Shown: positions 27,201 through 36,331 of the stretch, piece after piece
Numbering within the stretch: position 1 is the stretch's first letter
Layout: each line of letters begins with the position of its first letter
NCBI GenBank assembly: GCA_002706765.1
Contig: PAJV01000077.1
Coordinates: 246,547-310,546, forward strand
DNA: 64,000 bases
Direction: 5' to 3'
Source of the DNA: Gimesia sp.
GTDB taxonomy: Bacteria > Planctomycetota > Planctomycetia > Planctomycetales > Planctomycetaceae
Notes under the pieces: generated by a model
Database searches by the model: none
The model's input: the letters and a program-made list of their open reading frames with translations, nothing else
Told to the model about the DNA's origin: nothing
Program-made: the position numbers and the translations under genes

Positions 27201-28969
27201 CAGAGGAAAGCGGCGCTGGAATTTACAATGCTGATCCGTTCGAATTTGTCAGCGCAACTATCGACAACAGTACGATCGCGAACAATCATGCCGGTGGATA
27301 TGGCGGTGGAATTTTTACATTTGGTGCAGCAACCCCTCTCAATAACAGTATTGTTGCCGACAATTCTGCGGCATCGGGTGGTGCAGACGTGTTTGGTCTG
27401 CTGGCTGGCAGTTATAGCCTGATTGAAGACCCCACTGGCGCCGATACTACTTCCACATCGAATTTTATTCTGGGGCAGGATCCAGCATTACTTCCCCTGG
27501 GTGATTATGGCGGAGCAACACAGACGCACGCCTTGAACTCCAGCAGTATTGCAATTGATGCGGGAAATCCTGCCTTCGACGGCAGTGCTTTTGATCCGGA
27601 ACTCACTATTGACCAGAGAGGGGTCAACCGGGTTATCGATAGTAATAATGACTTGAGCGTCCGTATTGACATGGGCGCTTTTGAAACAGAAGGAATTCAG
27701 GGGAGTGCAGACCTGACCGTCAAATGGCAGGCAACCAATGTGGGTACTTCAGGTACGACCGCATCACTCCCCTCCCATGCCAATTTTATCGATGAGTTTA
27801 ACCCGGTCATTGTCGAAATCTGGGTCAGCATCAGCAATTCCGCGAGCTATGGTCTGGTATCAGCCCAGGTCGACTTCAGTTTTGATGCAACGTATCTGAC
27901 GGCAGACTCCATTGTGTATGGCCCTGGTTTTACATTAAGCCAGACTGGCAGTATCAACAATGAAACGGGAACCATTACAGGCCTGGGAGCGACAACAGAC
28001 CAGCCAGAATATGGCGCTGAAACACTGGTCCTGCTGGCGCGCGTCCGCCTGACCGTCAAACAGATCCCCTTAAATGCCGAGGAAGAATACATTCATCCCG
28101 TCGCTGATCTGAACTTTCAGATCTCAAACAGTATCCTGACCTCCTCCCAGGGTGATGCGACGGTGACCGAAGGTTCTGATGTTAATTTAACACTGGTTCC
28201 GGCGCTGTACGACCTGAATGATGATGGAAACGTTAACTACCGCGATCTGATTACTTTTGTGGGAGTTTATAACAATACTACCGGAGCCCCCGACACAGGT
28301 AATACATGGGCTGCCGACTTTGACCGTTCGGGTAAAGTGGATTACCGCGACCTGATCCTGCTGGTGAGCAATTACGGGAAAGTACAGGGAAGTGGAAGTT
28401 TACTGGTTTATCCATCAAATTATTCAGAAGTCTGGCAACAGGAGTTCCTGCTGACATCACTGACCAATCCAGAGGGATCAGAAACTCCCCCCCTCACCAC
28501 AGAAGAAGTCGAGCCGGTACTCGAAGCAGCAAAACAGCAACTCTTTGAGGTGTACGATGATTCTGCGATTGAAACTTTGTCCGATGTGAAAATCGAGATG
28601 GTAGAACTGCCTCAGAACCAGTTGGCCAAAGCAGACACAGCAAACAACACGATTTACCTGGATATCAATGCGGCAGGCTGGGGCTGGTTTGTTGACCAGA
28701 GCCCGCTGTTGAATGAAGAGTTTGATGCGACAGCAGCAGGAATATTCGAAGCAAAATTGTTCAGTAACGCCTCGGGACACATCGATTTATTGACTGTCCT
28801 CCTGCATGAACTGAATCATCTGCTCGGTCATGAACACTCGACTGAGAGTCCATTGATGCAGCCTGAATTGAATCCTGGAGAACGCAAACTCCATTTAAAT
28901 ACAGAACTTGAAGAGACAGATGACTTTTTCGGCGGCTACCTGTCTACTGAATTCCAGGGTATCAACTGA
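24296..28969 (+). CDS. Giant multidomain exoprotein: cyclophilin-like, beta-helix, cohesin-like, dockerin and zinc-motif regions
   Basis: The 1557-aa protein starts with a basic region and the planctomycete signature LEDRTLLSG (about residues 36-44). A cyclophilin-like domain follows (about 190-365; GDMVFELFEG, MIQGGD), in which the usual FHRVI is FDMII. Next is an Ig/cadherin-like domain with VANDD (about 538-630) and a CSLREA-type block (KISLREALQAAN, about 648-660). A right-handed parallel beta-helix of Gly/Asn-rich repeats spans about 700-1060, leading into an anchor-Q-type block (AIDAGNPAF). A cohesin-like sandwich (about 1140-1290) and two dockerin-type Ca loops (DLNDDGNVNYRDL, DFDRSGKVDYRDL, about 1304-1365) follow. 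The end has a zinc-protease-type HELNHLLGHEH (about 1503). Probably a surface adhesin or scaffold. Confidence 0.88.
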   Translation: MISKFIDNLWRPRRTKHHRRLKPTTAPLAATEKLEDRTLLSGQDLVAFAQALTAANVTLYGAAWDASTTEQKSLLEDGAQYLQFVEITDANRELNAIADAEGIESISPVWKLDNGTLIDGSSINSVADLAAATGVAIPLSDDPFLKAIDNQNFYSGTALHVALNGYDSENSALTYTVQSSNNQISARVLTGNRSIRISVEGYGDMVFELFEGRSSRAAERIIELAESGYYDNQIFDMIINGMIQGGDHSESGLVDSELGFFDDQFHRELQHVQSGLLSMYKPAPIPDTGEIEGIRTPTTTDDQNDSRFSITGGYSREYDFQNTIFGFLTEGEDVRQALSNISTTDNIPDFTIKIETVDVFSDLENGTLVLTAFEGFTGSSTITMTAQDQDGNTTQRTFQVNATPDSFPAHHYYENANPYLEDIPDLQITPGGSIQYQLVATDVDLNALNGNAYFNFYDQDKLRAQQLAVPVTAPPGLVYSVNTTTGLLTVSPTAGLAPGIYQITVAVGFQRTNPADPNYETNFRDLQDYQVINVIVGTPPVANDDFFSLQGETPAPIDLLSNDTDSDGTLDDTSIEIVAQPEHGTVTVNDDGTVNYIADGSGYMGMGSFTYRVKDNLGLYSNTATVNFSIAPEGVILVTTLIDLSTTNRKISLREALQAANTDAIVDASPPGNGADIIMFDPALFDGQEQTIHLTSQLLVLDDVSIIAPTSAEGTSLLTLNMTTPNRHFNITDSNVNFMEVRLQNLKLTNGQHSDDGGSIFNAEHLVLINSQLLNNHTVNGYGGAIYNAGTLEISNSFFQNNSSQLSSGGAIASLSGAITLTDTILDNNSVEGHAEGHGGGIYASDTNVTLVDSTLSLNSANMGSGGGLYFSNGELTISGSLIVNNSSESQQGGAGLYIETATTLITGSTIHGNQSAGSGGGLAQSGGDLTVRSSTISQNTALLGSGGGIYNAAYTSHFINSTISGNTAEESGAGIYNADPFEFVSATIDNSTIANNHAGGYGGGIFTFGAATPLNNSIVADNSAASGGADVFGLLAGSYSLIEDPTGADTTSTSNFILGQDPALLPLGDYGGATQTHALNSSSIAIDAGNPAFDGSAFDPELTIDQRGVNRVIDSNNDLSVRIDMGAFETEGIQGSADLTVKWQATNVGTSGTTASLPSHANFIDEFNPVIVEIWVSISNSASYGLVSAQVDFSFDATYLTADSIVYGPGFTLSQTGSINNETGTITGLGATTDQPEYGAETLVLLARVRLTVKQIPLNAEEEYIHPVADLNFQISNSILTSSQGDATVTEGSDVNLTLVPALYDLNDDGNVNYRDLITFVGVYNNTTGAPDTGNTWAADFDRSGKVDYRDLILLVSNYGKVQGSGSLLVYPSNYSEVWQQEFLLTSLTNPEGSETPPLTTEEVEPVLEAAKQQLFEVYDDSAIETLSDVKIEMVELPQNQLAKADTANNTIYLDINAAGWGWFVDQSPLLNEEFDATAAGIFEAKLFSNASGHIDLLTVLLHELNHLLGHEHSTESPLMQPELNPGERKLHLNTELEETDDFFGGYLSTEFQGIN

Positions 28970-29344
28970 ACAGTGAAATAACTTGGGAAACTCACTTAAC
29001 TATTGTGAGAAATTTTGGTTTCAGACGTCCAGAACGTAACAGATCACTCTCTGGCAACGGTCACAGCCGCTAAAACCAGCACGAACGGCCTGTTTTCAAT
29101 TGAACTTTTTTATCTTTTACTTGACATACATCGTTTTGCTGCTGCACAATCTATCTTGAATTTACCCATTTTAACAGATAAGCAGGTTTGTCGATTTTCG
29201 TCAACCGTGCTCGCGGTGATCTGCAATATGTAAACTACTGCGTCAGCTAGTTCTAAATAATTATAAATACAAGAGTTACAAATACTCTTTCAACACACGC
29301 GACTCGCTGAAACAGGACCTCCTGTATCAGCATGATATGGAAAG
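28970..29344. other. Intergenic region between the two giant exoproteins
   Basis: 375 bp, AT-rich. I see no gene and no terminator with a clear T-run. ACAGGA and TCCTGT form a 6-bp inverted repeat close to the second gene's start. Confidence 0.4.
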
Positions 29345-32300
29345 ATGCCAATGATGTTTATGAGAACTAAACGTCGTCCCCAGCCTGGTCGAATCAGTAC
29401 TTTTCTCAATCAGCTCCTCAAAGGACGCAGTAAACGATTAAGAAATCAACGCGTGTATTCATTGACCAACTCTTATTCAACAGTAGAGTGCCTTGAAGAC
29501 AGGACACTGTTATCAGCGGGGAATAGCCTGCCACCAGGAAGTGGTTATGGCACCACTGACGACGGACGCGCGGTCCCCCCCCCCACAGTTCTGGTTTCCC
29601 CGTTAACCGATGCAGAACAACAGGCAGCGACACCTACCCCGGAAGAAGATAAGGAATTAAGCAGTAAGGATCAGGGACAGGTTGATAATCCCGTTGACTA
29701 TCTTTCTTTTGCCACGAATGAAAATGAAACGATCGGCACCTCTGGCTCGAATGATAATATCACCAACGCGGAAGTGATTGCCGGCTTTGGAACAGGTCTT
29801 GACGACGATCCGGAAGTCGATCTGGCCGGTTTCCTGGCTAATGCTGCAACACAGACCTATCCTGCCGGTTTCTTCCCTGAAGATGATGGTTCGATTACTC
29901 TGGCGAATGATTTGAATCTGGGTTCGGGTGGTCAAATCCAGATTCTGGGGAACACCATTGGCAATGGTCCACATGGCAGTAGTGGAACGGGAACAGGTGA
30001 CTACGATTTTTATCGAATCGCCGGACTGCAGGCTGGAGAGCGTTTAACAATTTCCGCAGTAGATGCGACTCAGTTTTCTGGTTTGGATCCCGTGGTTGCT
30101 ATTTACAGCAGTTCCGGTACGCTGCTCGCCAGTGACGATGATAGTGGAAACTTCCTCGATAGTTTCCTCACCTTTACCGCACCCCTTGATGGAGATTATT
30201 ATCTCATGGTCGGGGGCTATAATACAGGCTATGGCATCGGTTTTCCCGATGATCCCTTTGACCCTGCCAGTGGTAGTGGAGTAGGTGCGAATGCAAGTTC
30301 CGAAGGGACCTACAATCTCACTGTCAGCCTGAACGCCACAGACATCGATTATTACGCGGTCGACCTCGAAGCGGGTGATATTCTGGGGGCCAATGTCTTC
30401 GGTGCCGGTCAAACGATCTCATTGTATGGTCCTTCAGGAACTTTACTTTTCGAATCATCCCGTTTTCTGGAAGATCTCTATCCTGACGACAGTCCTTTAC
30501 CCGGAGACGGTAATGCTTCCGGTTCCATCGTCGCTGCGACTGCGGGAAGATATTACGTGGCTGTTACGGGCGTTTATGGGACGTATGATCTCGAATTAAG
30601 AGCATTCCGTCCGGCGCTGGAAACGCAACTGGTTGATACCGCTGCGGTTCAAACACTCTATGTGGACTTTGACGGTGCGACCGTAGACCCATCCATCTTC
30701 AACGACTTTTTACCTTCCTCAGACGCGAACCTCTCTCCCCTCAGTTCATTTCTCGCCAACTGGGGACTGTCAGCCGCAGATGAAAATGCCGTGATCGATG
30801 CGATTATGGCCACGGTCGAAGAAAACTTCGCTGTGATTGGCGCAAACGGAAATAATGGGAACTTTTTTGATCCGGTAACTGGTGCTGTCATCGGTAACCC
30901 GGGCGATTATGGCATTCGGATCTTGAACAGCCGTGATAATCCGGGACTGGATGAGTTTAATACACCCAATCTCAGTCGTGTGATCGTCGGTGGTACGATC
31001 AATGAACTGGGAATCAGTACCATCGGGATCGCGGAATCAATCGACGTCGGAAATTTTGACACGACAGAATCAGCCGTCGTTCTGCTTGATTTACTCAGCA
31101 GTACCAACCCGATCGTTGCTGATTCATTGAATAATATTATCCGTAACTTTTCTTCCACGATTACGGATCTGATTGGAGTTGCAGTAGGTAATATTGTCAC
31201 TCATGAAGCGGGACACTTTTTCGGGCTGTGGCATACAGATAACTTTAATTCCTCCTCGCAGATTATTGATCAGGGGGGAAACATTGGTAATATCATTGGC
31301 CTGGGTGCGGATGGCTTCTTCGGCACCGGAGATGACACCAATGTGAATTTCGGAACGGATTTTCTGACATCATCATTCTCTGGCCTGCAGGACAGTATCA
31401 ACACGCTCGCATTTGGTTTATCTACCGCTGCGAACTATGGTCTGGACTTTGGTGATGCTCCCACTCAATACCCGACATTACTTACCGATGATGGTGCCCG
31501 CCACAATCTCGAAGGGGGCCTGACTCTGGGTGCCTCTGTCGACTACGAAGCCGATGGTCTGCCCAGTCTTGACGCATCCGGTGATGGCCTCGATGATGAC
31601 GGCGTGGTCTTTCTGGATCCAGATGACAACGTCACCACAGGCATTTCTGCCAGTGATGTCTTCGCAACAATCGAAGTCACCGTTTCCGGAGATGGCTATC
31701 TGCAGGGCTGGATCGACTTTAACGGAGACGGCGCCTGGGATGCCAGCGAGCAGATCGTTACAGATGTCTTCGTCACAGCTGGTGTTAACACCATTTCATT
31801 TGCAGTTCCCACGGGATCTGACTTCGTCGTTGGAGAAACTTATGCCCGCTTCCGTTTAAGTTCAGAGGCAGGTATCGGCGTAACGGGACTGGCCCCGGAT
31901 GGGGAAGTCGAAGATTACGAGATCACACTGACAGAATCTCGTCTTGGTACCATTGTTTTCGATTCTGCGACCTATGATTCAGGAGATCTGATCACAATCA
32001 CCGTGACCGATGGCGACCTGTTTGGTGCAGCCACCGTCAATGTGACTGTCACATCCACTGGCGGCGATTCGGAAACCGTTGTGCTGACAGAAACCGGCTA
32101 TGGCACTTTCGTAGGAACCATTATCTCATCACCGGGAACGCGTGTTGCCGGGAACGGTGTACTCGAAGTTGTCTTCGGCGAAACGATCACCGCCGCTTAC
32201 GCAGATGCCGACACCGGAGAAGGACAGCCGGGTAACTTCCTGGGTGAATTTATCTCGGCAGGGTTATTAAACAGTCCACGTGGATTGATTTTCATGTTAA

Positions 32301-34396
32301 GCCCCAATGGGGATGAAAACCTCTTTGTCAGCAATGGATATGAAGATTCGGATGGTACAGACCATACGGTAAAGCGATTCGATGGTGAAACCGGAGAATT
32401 CATTGATGACTACATCGAGTCAGGAGGAGTGGACGTTCCTAATGGGCTGGTTTTTGATGACAATTATCTCTATATAACCAGTTCAGGATCTGGAGAAGTT
32501 ATCCGCTACGACCGATTTACAGATGATGCACCAGATCCTTTTATCGGCCCTTTGGCTAATGGTGGGACTGGTACTACGTATCCAATAGGAATAAGTCCAT
32601 TATCAAAACCTGGTTCCATTGTCAGAGATCCCGTAAGCGGTCACTTCTATGTCGCCGACATTGGTTTCACAAGAGGACGTGTTTTAGAATATGATTCTGA
32701 CGGTACTTTTCTCCAAGAATTCGTCACCAGAGCAGAACTTAATAATGGTAATCCTTCCGGGACCAACACTCCTACAGGCTTGGCCTTCGATGAAGTCTCG
32801 AATACGCTTTTTGTCTCCAGCCTGGAGAGCAATGAAATTCTGCGATTTGATTTAAATGGAAATCCTACTTCAGCTGGACCGTTTATCGCTGCAGGAACAA
32901 ACGGCCTGGCAAATCCCCGGGGATTAGCGATCGGGCCTGACGGAAATCTCTATGTTGCCAATGGTACCACAGAAGGTATTCTGCGATTTGATATCGACAC
33001 AGGTCAACCGGTTGAATCTGGCAATTATACTTTCGGAGAGACTATCCAACTTCCATATAGTTTGACCTTTGGTCCGGATAACAACCTGTATGTTGTGGAT
33101 ACTGACCTGGGCACAGTTTTAAAATTTGCTGGCCCGCTGGGAACGTCCACTCCGGAAATCATTACTGCTACCGCATTGATTGTTGCCAGCAATGGAGTTG
33201 ACTTTGGTGATGCTCCGGAATCCTTCCCGAACGATATTGGCGATCCGGACGGTGAAGGGGCACAGCATGCCATTAACGATAACGGCCTGCACCTGGGTGC
33301 GGGCGTCTCAGTTGATACAGACGGTAAGGGATCACCGGGAGCGAACCTGGATACATTCGATGACGGAATCCTGTTGAACCCGGTGATTGCCGGTGATACG
33401 GCTTCCACTGTCACGATTATTTCGTCCGGCAGTGGTTTCATTGATGCCTGGATGGACTTCAATGGGGATGGTGACTGGGATGATCCCGGCGAGAAAATCC
33501 TGAGCAGCCATGCAGTCGTCGCTGGTGCCAACTCTGTTTCATTCGACGTCCCCGCCACTGTGGGAGCAGTAGCTAATATTGCCGCCCGCTTCCGACTGAG
33601 TTCCGCTGGTGGTTTATCAACCACGGGGAAAGCAGCCGATGGGGAAGTGGAAGACTACCTGGTCTCAGTATTGCCGCAAGGTGTCACCAGTTTACTGCCC
33701 GACCCGAATCGTCCGGGACAGACGGCCCTGTTCATTACCGGGACGCAGGGTCATGACAATATCTTTGTTTCCCAGACTTCGGGCACAAATATTGTTATGG
33801 TGCGAATCAACGGCGTCAACCATGGCGAATTCGCTCCCACGGGTGGCGTTTATATCTGGGGGCTGGCCGGAAATGATACCATCATTGCTGACGACACCTT
33901 CTATAACCGGGAAACGATGATCTTCGGTGGTCTGGGGAACGACTTCCTGCAGGGCGGCCGGGGAAATGATGTCCTGGTTGGCGGCGACGGAAATGATACC
34001 CTGGAAGGCGGTCCTGATGGATTCGATATTCTGATCGGCGGTTATGGTTCTGACTTTATTCGCGGCCATCACGAACAGGTTCATACGAACTACGGTTCCA
34101 ACGGTGACATCCTGATTGGTGGTGCTACGGTTTACGATAACGGCCTGGCCCAGTTGTTCGGTATCTACCAGGAATGGATTTCAGCAGACCCGTTCGGCGA
34201 TCGTGTTAACAGCATTCGGACCCGTGTGGAAAATACCGCCGCTGGTGTGAATAACATCAGACTCGACAGCACGACTGTCTTCGATGATGGCGAACTCGAT
34301 CAGTTATACGGTGCCGTCGCCCGTGGCGATGACTGGTTCCTGCTGGACCTGGGACTGGACATCAACAATGCCGGTGGCAACGATATTCGTGAATAG
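29345..34396 (+). CDS. Giant secreted protein with zinc-metalloprotease motif, GEVED domains, NHL-like repeats and RTX-type repeats
   Basis: The 1683-aa protein carries the planctomycete signature LEDRTLLSA (about residues 50-58). A PPC-like pre-peptidase beta-sandwich (about 205-320) is followed by a zinc-protease-type segment with HEAGHFFGLWH (about 618-628). Two GEVED domains (about 700-860 and 1290-1440) share the pattern WIDFNGDG ... DGEVEDY. Between them lie a C2/Ig-like stretch (LGTIVFDSATYDSGD) and five or more NHL-type beta-propeller repeats (about 975-1275; NGLVFDDNYLYI and similar). A hemolysin-type Ca-binding stretch GLGNDFLQGGRGNDVLVGGDG (about 1535) precedes the end. Start ATG 29345; ATGs at 29351 and 29354 are better spaced from GGAAAG. 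A terminator lies about 40 bp after the stop. Confidence 0.87.
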   Translation: MPMMFMRTKRRPQPGRISTFLNQLLKGRSKRLRNQRVYSLTNSYSTVECLEDRTLLSAGNSLPPGSGYGTTDDGRAVPPPTVLVSPLTDAEQQAATPTPEEDKELSSKDQGQVDNPVDYLSFATNENETIGTSGSNDNITNAEVIAGFGTGLDDDPEVDLAGFLANAATQTYPAGFFPEDDGSITLANDLNLGSGGQIQILGNTIGNGPHGSSGTGTGDYDFYRIAGLQAGERLTISAVDATQFSGLDPVVAIYSSSGTLLASDDDSGNFLDSFLTFTAPLDGDYYLMVGGYNTGYGIGFPDDPFDPASGSGVGANASSEGTYNLTVSLNATDIDYYAVDLEAGDILGANVFGAGQTISLYGPSGTLLFESSRFLEDLYPDDSPLPGDGNASGSIVAATAGRYYVAVTGVYGTYDLELRAFRPALETQLVDTAAVQTLYVDFDGATVDPSIFNDFLPSSDANLSPLSSFLANWGLSAADENAVIDAIMATVEENFAVIGANGNNGNFFDPVTGAVIGNPGDYGIRILNSRDNPGLDEFNTPNLSRVIVGGTINELGISTIGIAESIDVGNFDTTESAVVLLDLLSSTNPIVADSLNNIIRNFSSTITDLIGVAVGNIVTHEAGHFFGLWHTDNFNSSSQIIDQGGNIGNIIGLGADGFFGTGDDTNVNFGTDFLTSSFSGLQDSINTLAFGLSTAANYGLDFGDAPTQYPTLLTDDGARHNLEGGLTLGASVDYEADGLPSLDASGDGLDDDGVVFLDPDDNVTTGISASDVFATIEVTVSGDGYLQGWIDFNGDGAWDASEQIVTDVFVTAGVNTISFAVPTGSDFVVGETYARFRLSSEAGIGVTGLAPDGEVEDYEITLTESRLGTIVFDSATYDSGDLITITVTDGDLFGAATVNVTVTSTGGDSETVVLTETGYGTFVGTIISSPGTRVAGNGVLEVVFGETITAAYADADTGEGQPGNFLGEFISAGLLNSPRGLIFMLSPNGDENLFVSNGYEDSDGTDHTVKRFDGETGEFIDDYIESGGVDVPNGLVFDDNYLYITSSGSGEVIRYDRFTDDAPDPFIGPLANGGTGTTYPIGISPLSKPGSIVRDPVSGHFYVADIGFTRGRVLEYDSDGTFLQEFVTRAELNNGNPSGTNTPTGLAFDEVSNTLFVSSLESNEILRFDLNGNPTSAGPFIAAGTNGLANPRGLAIGPDGNLYVANGTTEGILRFDIDTGQPVESGNYTFGETIQLPYSLTFGPDNNLYVVDTDLGTVLKFAGPLGTSTPEIITATALIVASNGVDFGDAPESFPNDIGDPDGEGAQHAINDNGLHLGAGVSVDTDGKGSPGANLDTFDDGILLNPVIAGDTASTVTIISSGSGFIDAWMDFNGDGDWDDPGEKILSSHAVVAGANSVSFDVPATVGAVANIAARFRLSSAGGLSTTGKAADGEVEDYLVSVLPQGVTSLLPDPNRPGQTALFITGTQGHDNIFVSQTSGTNIVMVRINGVNHGEFAPTGGVYIWGLAGNDTIIADDTFYNRETMIFGGLGNDFLQGGRGNDVLVGGDGNDTLEGGPDGFDILIGGYGSDFIRGHHEQVHTNYGSNGDILIGGATVYDNGLAQLFGIYQEWISADPFGDRVNSIRTRVENTAAGVNNIRLDSTTVFDDGELDQLYGAVARGDDWFLLDLGLDINNAGGNDIRE

Positions 34397-34435
34397 TTTT
34401 ACTTGAATATCATCTGTTACCTGTAGCAGCAATAC

Positions 34436-34474
34436 AAACAGCCTCTCTGAAAGATTTCAGGAGGCTGTTTTTTT
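34436..34474 (+). terminator. Rho-independent terminator between giant exoprotein and dusB
   Basis: AAACAGCCTC plus CTGAAA pairs with TTTCAG plus GAGGCTGTTT, followed by seven T. It ends the + strand exoprotein gene. The A-run on the left allows partial use by the convergent dusB gene as well. Confidence 0.85.
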
Positions 34475-34488
34475 ACGGACTATTTATT

Positions 34489-35559
34489 TTACCAGCGTTC
34501 GACCGGACCATTTGGCGTTTTGATCAATGCGGTGGGAACCGATGATTCCCGCTCGCCGTGACGCAGGCGGATCTGATCAACGATTTCCTGAAATTCCTCG
34601 TCTGACTCCAGTCTTCGTAATCGGTCTTCCAGATCTTCCGGGATTCCCAGGCGGACTCCATACCAGGCGACAAACTTGCGGATGAGACGGCAGCCATACA
34701 GTTCATGCTGTGCAAACATCAGACTGAAGTGGCGTTCCAGGAACTGGATCTGCTCTTCCCGGGTCGGCTCGGAGACTGGTTCTTCACCACGAACTGCCTG
34801 TGCGATCTTGCGAAAGATCCAGGGATCCAGCATGGCACCTCGGCCGATGGAGACGGCTTCACAGCCGGTCTGCTGCCGCATGTGAAAGGCATCCTCGACC
34901 GTACAGACATCACCGTTTCCAATGACGGGAATATGCTGCACGGCTTCGACTGTCTGCCTGATTCCCTCCAGATCCACGGTTCCACCAAATCCCTGATTGC
35001 GGGTGCGTCCGTGAACGGTAATCGCTGCCACGCCTGCCTGCTCAAATTCCCGTGCCAGCAGCGGCGCGGTAATCGAATCACGATCCCAGCCCAGTCGCAT
35101 TTTGACCGTCACCGGGATTGAAACTGCGTCGACCACTTCCGCGACCATCTGGCAGGCGGCATCCGGGCTGCACATGATGCGTGCGCCTCCACCGTTGCCG
35201 TTAATTTTGGCCATGGGACAGCCCATATTCAGATCGACGGCCGCGTAACCATGTTGTTCCAGCCAGCGGGCAGCGGCAACCAGTTCGGCTGTGATGCCAC
35301 CAAAGATCTGAATCGTCAGGGGCCGGTCAGCCGGAGAAGTCGTCAGCAGCGCCTTCGATTTGCGACTGCCTGACAGTAGATGCGAAGCGAGTACCAGGTC
35401 CGTCGTACAGAGCCCCACGCCCCCCAGTTCACGTATGGCAACCCGAAAGGCATGCTGCGTATATCCGGCCAGTGGTGACAGGAAATAACGTGAGGCGAGC
35501 ACCCGATCCCCGATCTGAATTTCCGGCGCTTCCGTGGTAGTCCATTGAATCATTGACAT
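34489..35559 (-). CDS. dusB: tRNA-dihydrouridine synthase (DusB type)
   Basis: This FMN enzyme reduces uridine to dihydrouridine in the tRNA D-loop. The 356-aa sequence has the N-terminal SPLAGYTQHAFR flavin-site motif. It also has LNMGCPMAKINGNGGGARIM with the catalytic Cys, VKMRLGWDRDS, ITVHGRTRNQGF (His/Arg of the active site), IGNGDV and IGRGAMLDPWIF, all in the Dus order. A C-terminal helical tRNA-binding region follows (about 270-356). The Maf gene lies 34 bp upstream on the same strand, so the two are probably co-transcribed. Start ATG 35559; ATG 35553 is possible. Confidence 0.93.
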   Translation of the reverse strand: MSMIQWTTTEAPEIQIGDRVLASRYFLSPLAGYTQHAFRVAIRELGGVGLCTTDLVLASHLLSGSRKSKALLTTSPADRPLTIQIFGGITAELVAAARWLEQHGYAAVDLNMGCPMAKINGNGGGARIMCSPDAACQMVAEVVDAVSIPVTVKMRLGWDRDSITAPLLAREFEQAGVAAITVHGRTRNQGFGGTVDLEGIRQTVEAVQHIPVIGNGDVCTVEDAFHMRQQTGCEAVSIGRGAMLDPWIFRKIAQAVRGEEPVSEPTREEQIQFLERHFSLMFAQHELYGCRLIRKFVAWYGVRLGIPEDLEDRLRRLESDEEFQEIVDQIRLRHGERESSVPTALIKTPNGPVERW

Positions 35560-35593
35560 AAGCAGTTTTTGAATTCTTGAGTGATACGGTTTG

Positions 35594-36217
35594 TTAACGA
35601 TTCAACATTTCGAACACAGTTTCCAGGGGCAATCCTACAACATTTGACAGGCTGCCTTCAATGCGTTTCACAAAAATACTTCCCGCTCCCTGAATCGCAT
35701 ATCCCCCTGCTTTGCCGAGCGATTCCTGCGTCGAAAGATACCAGTCCAGTCGCGCCCGTACATACTCCTGATCGTAAAAGGTGACCTGAGTCTCTGCAAT
35801 TTGAGTCAGCACCCGCTGATGATGTCTCAGGCAGACCCCCGTCAGCACCAGGTGTGTTTTACCTGCATAGTCTTCCAGGAACCACTGCTTAACAGTCTCC
35901 TGCCAGTCCGGTTGATCCGGAGGCTGTCCCAGCACGACCAGATCACCAGATTCCCGTTTCGCGATACCGATTGTATCTGCGGTTAAAATCGGGACCGATG
36001 TATCAGCGTGTCTCTGCTGAAAGACATCCTCATTTTTTGCAGTGCAGATGGAAATCAGTTGCCGGTGAATCGCATCCCGGTCGTGCAGATCTTCGAAGCC
36101 CGGCTCCTCCGGATCGGCGGGGGGTACTACTTCGATGACGGTTTCTGGCAGCAGTTGTGAGAGCAGTTCCTGGCGTCGGGGTGAGCGGGATCCCAGAATG
36201 ATACGAAGCAGGTTCAT
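35594..36217 (-). CDS. maf: Maf-family nucleotide pyrophosphatase
   Basis: Maf proteins hydrolyse non-canonical or canonical nucleoside triphosphates to monophosphates and were first linked to septum inhibition. This 207-aa protein has the N-terminal ILGSRSPRRQELL signature and the catalytic Asp in ILTADTIGIA. It also has the C-terminal motifs GKAGGYAIQGAGSIFV and VVGLPLETVFEML, as expected. Length is normal. The start must lie at ATG 36217: an in-frame stop (TAA) directly precedes it and the GSRSPRR motif follows at once. No ribosome binding site is seen; instead a copy of the 94-bp dispersed hairpin element ends 3 nt before the ATG. dusB follows after 34 bp. Confidence 0.92.
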   Translation of the reverse strand: MNLLRIILGSRSPRRQELLSQLLPETVIEVVPPADPEEPGFEDLHDRDAIHRQLISICTAKNEDVFQQRHADTSVPILTADTIGIAKRESGDLVVLGQPPDQPDWQETVKQWFLEDYAGKTHLVLTGVCLRHHQRVLTQIAETQVTFYDQEYVRARLDWYLSTQESLGKAGGYAIQGAGSIFVKRIEGSLSNVVGLPLETVFEMLNR

Positions 36218-36220
36218 TTA

Positions 36221-36313
36221 GACTGTATCCAGTTTTACTGTAACGTCTCCAGGGCATTTGGCCCGAGTATATCAGATTGAGAGACGCTATGGTTAAATGT
36301 GATGCGCTCTAGC
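36221..36313 (-). repeat. Dispersed 94-bp hairpin element, copy A
   Basis: Read on the minus strand it runs from GCTAGAGCGCATCAC to CTGGATACAGTC and aligns nearly end to end with copies at 43,990 and 57,981. It folds as a long stem (TAGCGTCTC with GAGACGTTA, one G-T) with an apical GGGC-CAAAT-GCCC hairpin. It fills the gap between the zinc-ribbon gene stop (36,332) and the maf start. Confidence 0.8.
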
Positions 36314-36331
36314 TGTTTCTATTGATTTACG

